Below, one piece after another: positions 10,001-20,969 of a stretch of 24,647 bases of DNA (position 1 is its first letter; each line of letters begins with the position of its first letter). Source of the stretch: Zygophlyctis sp. KS116 (Eukaryota; Chytridiomycota). The notes below the pieces were generated by a model. The model was not told the DNA's origin and searched no databases. It was given only the letters and a program-made list of their open reading frames with translations. The stretch spans positions 1 through 24,647 of the forward strand of contig BAAFSQ010000146.1 of assembly GCA_054661495.1 (NCBI GenBank). Direction: 5' to 3'. The translations under genes and the position numbers were made by a program.

Positions 10001-13000
10001 TGTTTAAAACAATATAAGGGCAGAATATTCCAATCTTCAACCCACACTCAACAGAATCTTCACTATAATCAATGCCTAAAATCAACTGCCGACCATCAGC
10101 ATCTGTTATAGAGATTTTATCGTCTCTTAAATCAAAGTCCGAATGAGATATTAGAGCCACGTCACTTTGTTTGAATCGCTGACCGATTATTTGCAAACTC
10201 AGCCCCAACAAATGAGTCGGGTCTACCAAATTGAGAGCTTCGACCGAGCCTGATTTTAGTGTATCTATATAGCTTTGCTTTAAAACTTTATCATAAATGA
10301 GGTATTTTATATCTACAGGTAGCAAATTTTCAATTTGAAGCGGGGCCTTAATGCGCATACTGATCATCGGATAGAATACATCCTTAGGGGGCTTTCCCTC
10401 GGATTCAGAAGTAACTTGAAAATTGAATGGGGAGCCAGATGATCCATTTGATTCGCAAACAACCAGAAGTGACTTATTTCTGTCCAATTGCCTCCAACCT
10501 ATTTTGGAGGACCAATCGTAATTAAAGCCTTTAGGTCTTAATCGAACAAAATTAAAATATGCAGAGCCGATAGCAATTGAAACAGAAGATCCGGCTTCAA
10601 TGTCAAACGTAGAACCTATTTTTGAACCATTTTCATCAATAGCCATTCCTTCAACGCATATTGAGGTGCTATTAAAAATTTGATTCGGGCATCTAAGGGT
10701 GACAATCTTTACCTTTTCGTTTAGAGACACAGAACAAGTGAGAATATGTACAACATTGTTGATCTTTGGAAGCAAGCTAAATATGAACTTCCCCACTTTT
10801 GATATAGAAATAGATTTGACGGATTCCCAAGGAGGTCCATCAAGTTGTACCGATATATTATGATCTCTAGATGATAGCGATTTATCACGTTTGTCCGTAT
10901 CATCTTCTTCAAATTTCCAAGCTTTACTTTCTCCATGATTCATTCTAAAAACCTGAGTATTGGTTTTATCTCCTTTTAGTTCGGTCCAAATAAATATCGG
11001 ATACCCCGTGTCATTCTTCACTATATACGGCGGATGCTCTCCACTTCGCACACTTAAATCACGCTAAAAATTTAAAACATGAAAACTTACTAAACTACCT
11101 TTCCCGATATCTGAATAAACCTTGAGAAAATATTGTAAAAATTCATGAGATATCACAACTTCAACCTTTTCAAAACTGTATAGGTTTAGCGACTTGGCTC
11201 TGGATTCTGGATGTACCTCATACTAATTTTTAATTTATAATACAACTTACATTCAGTAACATTGCGCAAGACTCAAGAAGTGGCTCCCAGTGAGAATTAT
11301 GAAGATTAAAATAATTTGCAGTCAAAGAAATACCTGCATCCAATTTCAGCTAGCTGTTAGCTTATAAGCAATTAATTACCGAAGTGCTCCAATTAGATAC
11401 TTCAAATCTAAACTGCTTAAATGCAAAATCGACCATTGGCATATGCAAGGAGCCAAGATCGTCAATAAGTATGATTCGAATGGTACCCAAATTACAGCGT
11501 AACTTTGTTTTAGATTAAGTTAAACTTGATACCTTTTCCGATACAGTAATTGATGACGAGCCAGTGCGTTGCTCATTATCAATTGGAGTATTTTTACCCA
11601 GTAGATTTTTAAAAAGTATTCCATAAATCATTGGAATGTCCGAAAATGCAACAATTACCGCCAAAGGATCTAGATCCAAATTGAAAGTAGTAGAATATGA
11701 GTCTTTTCCAATGATTTGGGTATCTAACGTAATAATTGTGTTAAAAGGTTCGACAAGTTTGACAAAAAGCGTTTCTTTCAAGTCCATTCTAGTCAAAAAC
11801 AATGTGATCATATGAACATTAATGGTGGTGATGGCATTCATAACCAGAGAAATCTTCTGAGACTTTAAAAGAATTGCTTCCGAGTCAAGTTTGTCAGCTG
11901 AATCCAGCAAAAGCATTTCAGATTCTTTAAGATGTAATTCATACGTCGCAACATAAGACGAATTCGGAAAATCAATCGTAATATTTGGAGATATCCAAGG
12001 CTTTGAAAAAAAATCCGATATAATATATATAAATTCCAGCTCTAGTAAAACGCTTATATTATCCCACTCAACCATATACTTTGAGCTTCCAACTTTAGGG
12101 GCATTATACGTAATTAGTATCTGGCTAATAGCTTCATTTTTATGACTAACTATTTTCTGAAAGAGTGCGCGACTTGATAGGCGATTATAAAAAACAGCTT
12201 CCTTTATTGTGATCGTAGCCGAGGAGCTGGTATCTGAAAGATATGAATAATCAATGTAAGTCTTTCCCAAAATAATTTCACACATCATTTGACGATTTTC
12301 TATATTTTCCACAATGCATAGTGATATATCTTTAAAGCATAACTGAACAGAATCCGTGGGATATATATATGATTTTAATACTTCTTTTTGGAGGACCGCT
12401 TCAGTTGAAAGGGAACTGTAAGCTTTTGGATTTTGAAGATCTGACCTTGTTAAAAACTGATATATTTCCATGAGTAAATTATACTGCTTCTGATCTACAA
12501 TAAGTTTTATATCATCAATTTCAGCTGAAATGCAATTTGTTTTTCCTTCTGGTATGTTTTTGGCATATAACCGAACGGATAGGTTAAATTGCTCCACAAT
12601 GTTTTGTTGAAAATTGGTGGATAAATGCAGCGCTATATTTTGAGAGCATACTTTCATGTCGTAAACTGACAAAAACATATCATCAGAGTCAAAATCGTTT
12701 TTCAAAACCATTCTTCCAGGGTAAAGATATAGCCATAATAAGTTCGAGGATTGATTAGCAGAAAAAAATTGTCCTGGCAAAATTATTATTGGCGATTCGC
12801 ACTGCACCGTATAGCTAAATCGGTCAGACTGATTTTTGATTGCTGCTGCAGATTGGATAGCAGACTTTCGAGCGTTTTCCATTAGAGCATACATCACTTG
12901 AAATTTAGAAAGATATGCAAGAAATCTGGCATTAAAAATCGGATTATAGAAGACTCTTATTGAAGAAGCGGTCAGTGATAAGCATGTATCGATACCTCCA

Positions 13001-16000
13001 TTATTGGATTTTTCTGAAAGTAAGCTAAAATCAATTAATTGATCGGCTTCTACTTTAAGAAATGAAGTATAATTTTCATCTAAAGCATCAAGATCACTTA
13101 TTGAGAATTTTCCTATTTTACCTTTTATATTGTGAATGCTTGAAGATGATTGAACTTCAAGGTTCATTGTTTCAAAATTAGCCGCAGAGAAGCACGATTT
13201 ATCTACGAATTGAAAGATCATTCGATTAAGTAAAATATTCGTCTTAGAGTTTGCGGCTAAATGTGGGGGAACAGGTTGGGCTGGGTTCGATTGAGAACTA
13301 GCATAAGCGGTTGAAGATTCCAATATATCTAAAGAAAAATTATACACTTTTAAAATTGGTTCTGCGGCTAGCCTCCATGTCAAAGATTCAATAATAACAG
13401 ATAAAATACTATCATCGCCTTTATAATTAGGAGAATTTCGACCAAAACTTGTGTAGTTCATCGACATTACTGCAGCCCCATTGTCAGACTCAAACGACTT
13501 TGAAAGCATAAGATCATTCTTAGAAATTCCATTTGTCATTTGAATATTCGAGATTTTACAATCAAATTCATGATCCTGAATTCGAGAGATATTTTCAATG
13601 GATACAGCAGAAATAATTAGTTCAGACAAAACATCTGATTCTGAGCCATAATTCTCTGATATCAATGTTATAGATGCTTCGGATATGTAAAAAGAAAAAA
13701 GCATACTGACCTGTTGCCAATCTTGAATTTTCCTTTTCGGGGAGGTATTTGTAGATTCTAGATATTCATGAGCATCTGCATATTCTTCCGATGAAATCGA
13801 ATCAGAACTTTTCATTTTATCTAGAGGTATAGATATTTGTGGTCGATTCATAAAAAGCGGCTCGTATGGAGAATGCCCAATTGCAGACGAATTATCAATC
13901 AAAGTTAAAACATTCATAAGAATGTTTCTAATCACCGTAAATTTTTGGTCCATAAGGTTCATATGAAGGCGTTTCATTTCCCCTTTTATTTTGAATTTGG
14001 GAAATTCTGTCAGGGAAGGCAGTATCGAAGATTCAAATTGGAACGATACATTCAAATCTTCCAAAAAATGCGCCTTTATGTCTGCATTTTTGGAAGATGC
14101 ATGTCGCCTACAGGAATCAATTGAATGGTCCACAATCACCTATATTTAGATCAGAAAAGTTTACCTGGGCTGATGAGAGTTCTAAATTATATCGATCATA
14201 AAGGCAGGCTTCTGCTTCTGAAAGAAAATCATTACCGGAATCAGCTTTCGAAAGTATAGCCTGTTTTTCACCCTTAGTCATTGTTTGGGACAAAATAGAC
14301 AAATGACCTGCATTAACAAATAAAATCCAAGACTCATTGTCAGTACAACTACAATGATGAAATAAAAAATACCTTTCTGGGAAAATGAAAATCGGCGCAC
14401 TAATATCTACGACCAACTCTAATGTCTTATGCTGTTCGATAGCATAGTTTAAGCCCGCTCTCGTTTGTTGAGCTATGCTGCTTATTTTTTCTTGTGCGTA
14501 AGCTTGTATTGTATATAGCGAGAAGATTTCAGAAGAAGGTAGACTGCAAAACGATATTATTTTTTCTGCCATGCTAGGATTGACAATGATTTCAAGTGGT
14601 AATATCTTTAACTTTATAGCGTTATCTGCGCGCTGATCGAGAGGATTTATTTCTACAGATAATGAAAAAAATGGCTCATTGGTCCTATATATTATATATA
14701 AATATTTTACCCTTCTTCAATCACATGAGCTTTAGTTATTACTCGAGGATAAATAGTTCCTGGTGTTGACCTGTCTAACAATGATAAATTCATCAAGTCA
14801 ACTACAAAAAACCATGAGTCAGGCCTTTGAACCAATCTGGCCGAAAGTCCATCATACATCATGCATGCCAAAATATCCTTTGTAGTATGAGGATTACTTT
14901 TCAAACTAACGGAGCCGTTCTTTAGTTTCCAGGAAATATGAACTAAAAGATCTTCAGGCGACTGAACAATATCTTTGAAAACAGATTCAGGTTCAAATTC
15001 AATAGTTTCATATAGAGCCTTTAATTGCGATTGTGTCATTTTTTGTTCCGTTTCCACTGATTGAGATCCAAACATCCATGATGACCAAGAGGGGGATACC
15101 GGTGAACTCGATTCATTTTCTACTTTCTTGATTGATTCTTTTTTAATTTTGTTTTCTGCAATAGCTCTATAGAGTTTCAAATCACTGTATGATAATTTTT
15201 TCTCTAATTGCTGAATTGCTGCTAAATCTGATGGGCTTTGATTCCCAATCTTTACATTTACATAAGACTCTATATATATATTTCGATCATCCCTTCTCTC
15301 TTTGAAAAAACTCCAACTCCATCTGATATTTTCGTCATGAATATCTGCCAAAATACATTTTGCAGCAAACTGAAACCAAAGCCGTGGTTCTTTCAAAGGA
15401 GAACTTGTTAACGGAGGTCTTAAGCTTCTGTAAGGAGTAGCCTTTAGAGAGAGATTGAGAGACTCTAAAAGCGCAAAAACACTTGAATATTGTTCATCAT
15501 CCAATGAAAAAGAAAAATCTTCAAATTCCAAATCTGTATTATACTTTGCTTGTCCATGTTCTGGAGTTTCCGCAATCACTACTTTTCCTATACCATTTAT
15601 TGGTCTGACAATATATTGCCACGACACTGGTCCACCATTATCTGATAAAATAGTTGAAGACATTGCTTCTATAAACTCTTTAGGATTTTTCCCTGCAAAT
15701 GAATTAGCATCTGTATTCCAATAAATCGCACAAGATAAAAGTCTAAGCATTTTATGTACTACTTTCATATCTCCTGAAATAAATGCTTCTTTCCATTTTT
15801 CATTTGCCGAATGAGCTGATAACTCTTGTATTGAAAATCCCAAAGAAAAGGGTCTTGTAGCTGTAATTCTATCTTCTAATCTAATATGAATATTTAAAAT
15901 TGAAATCTGTAAATTATTGACAACTCTTTTCAGCAATTGTGCCATAAATGTTGAATTTGAATCATCTTCAACTTGACTTTGCGCATTCAGTTTATCCATT

Positions 16001-16378
16001 TTTGTTTTGAATTCATATTCCTGATGTGCAATCATATCAAATTGCGTCTGATGTTTCGGACCTGCAAGAAGATACAACCCATCAATTTGAATTTTAACTG
16101 GTTTATTCTTGATATCACTCCATGGAATTGACAAAACAAGGCTTCCCAAATATCCTTCAAGTATTTCAACTGGCAAATTAAATCGATTCAATGCGGCTTT
16201 TGTGAGTTTAACATTTTGTAGCTTTACGTCGCCTATCGTTTAATGAAAATCGACTACCGGACCAAACTCCAACTGATAGATTATTGGTCTCGATGTTCTC
16301 GATATATTGGCCTAGAATCTAGAGTTATTAATTTTTAAATACAGAATTGATGATTGGAGCTGCTAAAGTCTCAAACAT
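7050..16378 (-). CDS. VPS13: VPS13-family bridge-like lipid transfer protein
   Basis: Eighteen exons: 16343-16378, 16258-16318, 14711-16232, 14165-14684, 11533-14139, 11380-11502, 11251-11349, 11091-11222, 9708-11063, 9484-9680, 8918-9458, 8807-8887, 8684-8776, 8533-8653, 8219-8501, 8148-8193, 7224-8121 and 7050-7195. The 17 introns are 24-31 nt and the product is 2953 residues, near yeast Vps13. The protein forms a long hydrophobic groove moving lipids between organelles at contact sites. Chorein domain: MFETLAAP, then [27 protein letters not shown], split here over three exons. Extended repeats fill residues 100-1600. The VAB/SHR-binding region spans about 1700-2390 (PPYIVKNDTG, SMRIKAPLQIENLLP, KVVTIYPR, WSKPFAVEEVG). 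The ATG2_C-like region (GVSDMFYEPLLGF, then KGTGSLFKKTVFG) and a PH-like end (about 2845-2953) follow. The start ATG matches family N-termini. Confidence 0.96.
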
Positions 16379-16397
16379 ATCGCTTAATGGGAAATAA

Positions 16398-16441
16398 GTA
16401 CTTAAGTACGCGAATTAGTCCGATTCCAAGACAAAATCGGA
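16398..16441. promoter_or_regulatory. Palindromes just upstream of VPS13
   Basis: In the 164-bp gap between the FAM184 stop and the VPS13 ATG there is a perfect 12-bp palindrome GTACTTAAGTAC (16398-16409), 20 nt upstream of the start codon. An inverted pair follows: TCCGATT (16419-16425) and AATCGGA (16435-16441). These are candidate promoter sites for VPS13; short AT-rich palindromes also arise by chance. Confidence 0.35.
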
Positions 16442-16542
16442 TTTAAATTACTGAATTATATTATAGAACTAGACAAGATTATAAATATTTGTCTAAGATC
16501 AGTTCATCTAATGTTTGTCAAGAGGCCTGAATTGAAATTCTT

Positions 16543-19500
16543 CTATTTTAGAGTATCTGTCGATGATGAATAGAAACCAATCGGACTTAATGGTGATGAT
16601 CGGACAAGGCTTTTAGATGATTTTACTGATTTTAGAGGTGATATTTGTCTAGATGGATTCTATTATTAATAATGCAATACTTACTAGGCTACTGATTGAA
16701 TTCCTTGAAGGACTTAAAAGAGGTGAGTTATTGAAAATTTTGTTGAAGTTGACTTCCCGATTACATAATTCAAGTTTATAGAAGCTAGCCTGATCTTCTG
16801 ATTTAATTAAATCTTGGCGATATTTTTCAACAGTAGCATTTAAGTCTCTGATAGTGTCTACATCATCTTCTCTAGATTCTCGATTTTCATATCTTAATGA
16901 TGCTTCTTTAAGTTGTTGATGTAGTCTAGATATCTCTTGTTTAAATACAATTTTACTTTGATCAAAATCTTGAAGTATTTGTTTCATTTCTAAAATGTTA
17001 TCTTCTTTAAGAGTTTCTATTTCTTCTTTGAATTCGAGATTAAGTTCTTGAATTAACGTTTCAGTATTTTTTTGATGTTCAATTCTAACGATTATTTTTT
17101 GCAAAATATATACTTTAATCGCTGTAAATCAGAGTCTGCGTTTTTGAGTTTAGTTTCAATTTCAGATATCTTGAAATTAAGATAGGAATTTTCCTTCTTC
17201 AAGTTTGCGAGTGAAGTTTTGTATTCAGTGATCTCTTGACTTTGACGAGAAATCAGATCTTCAAATCGGCCAATACGACTGGATTCTTCTAGTTTGATTG
17301 TTGCTTTAATTTGTTCTATTTCATTTTTATTCTCTTCAATCAAGTTTGATATTTCACTTGAATGATTATCATTTAGTTTCATGATTTCTGTTTCATGAAC
17401 AAACTTCAAATTATCCAATTCAAACGTTCGCTGTTGCTCAAGGCTCTAAATATTTTAACTATATATAAATTACTGATCTAGTAAACTCCATTTCAACTTT
17501 ATGCCTATTTTTCAAATTTTCCATTACGCTTTTATGATGTATTTCCATTTCATTCATTATTTCTTTACATTTCTTTTCTGCTTGTGCTATAAGCTTGGTT
17601 GCAGAAACTTTCAAATTGACAGATTCTGCTCTATGCTCATCATTTAATTTTTCTATTTGGAGGACAAAATCTGAATTCATGAATTTTGCCATTTCTTCTT
17701 TTTCCTTTTCTTTGATCTAAGATTAACATTTAAAAAATTCACCTCGTCAAACTTGAAAAGTCGCTCGTCTTGATCTTTAAGTTTTCTTTTAAGATCATTC
17801 AAAAGCTTTTCGTAAGTAGCCACTTTGTCTTTTTCAATCATTAATTCATCGTGGTATTTCTTATTGAGTGCTTGAATTGATGAGTTGTGTGACCTTTGCA
17901 TGCGAGATTCCTGTTCCTGCAGCATTTGATCAGATTGCTGCTGAAGACTTGTCCTTAATATATCCATATGCTCAGCATGATCTGCTCTCCTAATTTTAAG
18001 AATCCGTAAGTAACTTACAGTGCCGCTTCCAGTTTTTCCTTTTCAATTACAAATTTTCCTGCTTCTTCTGCTCTAGCCCGTTTATCTGTGGCTTCTATTT
18101 GAAGGAACAAGCGAGATTTATCCACTTCCAAAACAGATATCTGATCATTTAAACTCTAAATTTAAATTTAAGAAGCAAGTACATCAATCACGGATTTTAG
18201 TTTAGAAATTTCAAGTAGCTTTTGATTGATTTCTACGTCTGCTGAATCAAAGTCTCTTTGGAGAGATTTAGCAGTTTCAATACTCGAATTTAATTTGGAC
18301 TAGCTTATAAACACTATTTTTCAAAAAAGTACCTGTAAATCAGCCTTTTCAGCCATGAAAACTTCATTTTGAGACGCTAGACGTTTGTTGAAATTTAATT
18401 CCTGTGTTTTCATTGTGTTTTGTATCTCCTTTATCTGATTTGATTTTTCTGAAATTGCATTAATGAGCTCAATTTTGGCTTGTTTTCTAATTTCATCAAT
18501 AATTCCTTCATAATTTGCGTTAAGAGCTTTTTTCAATGAGGAAAGAGCTTTTTCTGTATCCTATAATTATCTCTGTAAACTCTACCACTTTAAATTGCAG
18601 CTTTGAAGCCTCATAAGTTGACTGAAGACTCTGGAAATCTTCCTCTATAATATTACTGTACAAAATAAAGTACTTTGAAGAAATATCTTGTTTTCTAGAT
18701 CGCTCTTTGCCTTTTTTAAATTATTGGTCGAATCTTCAAGTTTTGCATTTTCACTTGAATAAGAAAAATGTATTATTTACCTTTTCAGCGCAGATACGTC
18801 ATTTCGAAGAGTAGCGATATTCTGGTTTGCAATATTAATAGTCATATCATCTTCTACAAGCTTCTTATTTAGACTATTTAAGTCAATCTGTAAGTTTGAT
18901 AATTGTTCATTCAAATCCTCTACTTCAGAACCTGAAAATTAGACTTAAAAATTACTTGAATTTGCAAGCTTTTGTTTGGTTATTTCCAACTTATTCGTTA
19001 AATCCATTGATAAAGTCTGCAGCCGATCGATTTCATCATCTTTTGACTGTACAACAGATCTTGCTTCATTCAGATCATGATTAATCATGTCTATATTACT
19101 GTTTAGACTAATCATTTATTTAAAAAATCCTTACTCTTTAATATTTTGATTTAAATTGCTAACGTTGAGTTCTAGATTTGATATTGTTTCTTTATCATCA
19201 TCAATTATACTATTAAGCTCAGATTCCATATAATTTAATCTCATCTGCCAATCGGTTTCCTTGGACTGCTGTGTATTTTGAAGTTCTTCCTTTTCACGTT
19301 TCAAAGATTCCAATTCAGAATCCATCTTTTGATTTATAAATAGAATACTTTACTCTTTTTTTAGCTTGATTCATTTCCATCATTAGTTGATTTTCCATAT
19401 GATCTCTTTGTGATATCAATTCCTCCATCTGTATACCAAAATCCTTTCTTGCTTCATCTAGCTAATTTTTTTAAATACTTTTATAGAGTACCTCTATACG

Positions 19501-20129
19501 CAAAGCCTTTTGAGTTTCAAAAATCCTTCTTTCGGCATCCATTTTCACAGCATCCATCTTTTGCTCATAATTATCATTTTGTTGATCCAATTTACTTTTT
19601 GAGACCCCTATTATCTCTGTTTGCATCAGTAATTGCTTTGCCTGAGAATCACATAATTTCTCGTAATCATCAGCTTTTCTAATTTAAGTTAAGATCAAAA
19701 ATACTTTTGTGCCACATTTAATGCATTTTGTAAATCTTCATTAGCAAACTTTAGACCCTCTTCTGATGCTACTAATTCATTTATCCGTTCTAAATTTGCC
19801 TAGTTTAAGCATTTTAAAATCGTTACAGAAATCATTTCTTCGTGCGCCTTTAGTAATATCCTGGCTTCATCGGCTTTTGTAGTCAGATCAGCGATATGAA
19901 TCTTTGCTTTTTCATTGATACTTTGTACATGCTCTTGAATCTTTTCAGATAGGTAATCTAATTCATCATCATGATCTTCAGTCTTTGAATGTAAGAAATA
20001 AACAACTTTGGTTAGTTGCGCAATCTTTTTGGCCATTTTAAAGACGATCTGAGGAGATGCATTCACCGATCTATCAAGCGCACTGTTTGATGCATTAATA
20101 TTATTCTTGCTAGACTTTGGAGAGCTCAT
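16543..20129 (-). CDS. FAM184-like coiled-coil protein
   Basis: Seventeen exons: 19827-20129, 19705-19799, 19492-19678, 19354-19461, 19135-19325, 18956-19107, 18781-18931, 18674-18753, 18586-18644, 18333-18560, 18183-18299, 18019-18155, 17743-17989, 17474-17716, 17114-17445, 16685-17084 and 16543-16659. Introns are 24-33 nt, one with a GTG donor (17717-17742). The product is 1048 residues, almost entirely coiled coil. Two landmarks identify it: MAKKIAQLTKVVYFLHSK at 32-49 matches the vertebrate FAM184A N-terminal MAKKIAQLTKVIYALNTK, and FYKLELCNREVNFNKIFNN at about 978-996 matches FAM184A's C-terminal FYQLELVNRETNFNKVFNS. A Ser-rich tail with several SP sites follows, suited to proline-directed kinases. 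The molecular role of the family is poorly known; a cytoskeletal or ciliary role is inference. The start codon heads a Ser/Asn-rich leader before the conserved block. Confidence 0.85.
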
Positions 20130-20186
20130 AATGTCGTCAGAATCGTCAGAATTCGGGAGATTTCGGTTTCGGACAAGGAAATTTCA
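20130..20186. promoter_or_regulatory. 57-bp divergent promoter between FAM184 and SBDS
   Basis: Only 57 bp separate the two start codons, so both promoters and 5' leaders must fit here or reach into the coding sequences. The gap holds a tandem 9-mer TCGTCAGAA twice (20134-20142 and 20143-20151), then TTTCGGTTTCGG near 20161. No TATA-like element is visible. Confidence 0.6.
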
Positions 20187-20967
20187 ATGTTTTTGCCATT
20201 GAATCAAGTCAAGTTATCAAATGTATCAGTCGTCCGCTTAAAAAAAGGAGGAAAGAGATTCGAAGTTGCATGCTATAAGAATAAGGTTCTAGAGTGGCGA
20301 TCAGGAGTTGAAAAGGATTTAGATAATGTGGTACAAACAGAATCAATATTTATTAATGTGTCTAAAGGACAATTGGCAAAGCAGGATGATCTACTAAAAG
20401 CATTTAAAACTAGTGATCAGGCATTGATCCTTCAAGAAATTCTAACAAGGGGGGAACTGCAGGTAGGAGAGAAAGAGAGGGGAGCAGTTTTAACATCACT
20501 GATAAGGGATATTGCAGCAATTGTGTCTGAAAAATGTCTAAACCCAGAAACTAAAAGACCATGGCCAGTCTCAACGATTGAAAAAGTAATGTCAGATATT
20601 CATTATTCTGCGTCACCCGCTAAAAATGCAAAATCTCAGGCTTTGGAGTTGATCAAAATCTTGCAAGAGAAACAAATTATTCCAATTGCAAGAGCACAGA
20701 TGAGAGTAAGGATTACTTGCACTGCTAATTTAGGGAAGAAAGTTAAAGAAAAATGTGGTCCTTTGTTGGTTGTGGTTGAAGCTGAAGATTTTGGTGTTGA
20801 TTACGAATTAGTATTTTTAAAGAGATCTTTTAATATAACAGGTAGCAATGATAGATCCTGGGTCATTTAGAAGTATTGGTGATATTTTACAGTTGGAAAC
20901 AAAAGGAAGGGGTGCATTAGAAGTACTAAACGTAAAAGAATCTGCACAAGGAGATATTATTTTATAA
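20187..20967 (+). CDS. SBDS: SBDS/Sdo1, 60S ribosome maturation factor
   Basis: Exons 20187-20810 and 20842-20967 with a 31-nt intron encode 249 residues (human 250). SBDS works with the GTPase EFL1 to release eIF6/Tif6 from pre-60S subunits in the cytoplasm. The match is end to end: the N-terminal domain has VVRLKKGGKRFEVACYKNKV then WRSGVEKDLDNVVQTE; the middle has RDIAAIVSEKCLNPETKRPW and DIHYSASPAKNAKSQALE; the C-terminal domain resumes after the intron with VAMIDPGSFR then LETKGRGALEVLN. Without splicing, the frame stops after an unrelated tail. The start ATG lies at the family position (FLPLNQVKLSNVSVVRLK). The stop is 2 nt from the end of the convergent ALG1 gene. Confidence 0.97.
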
Positions 20968-20969
20968 TT

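Noticed and set aside
11515-14139. A separate gene starting with the open frame that begins at 14139
   Set aside because: There is no ATG there. The sequence is an internal VPS13 exon joined in phase to the upstream one through a 25-nt intron.
19410-19682. Plus-strand frame of 90 codons within FAM184
   Set aside because: It spans an intron and two coding exons of the opposite strand and has biased Phe/His/Pro composition typical of an antisense shadow.
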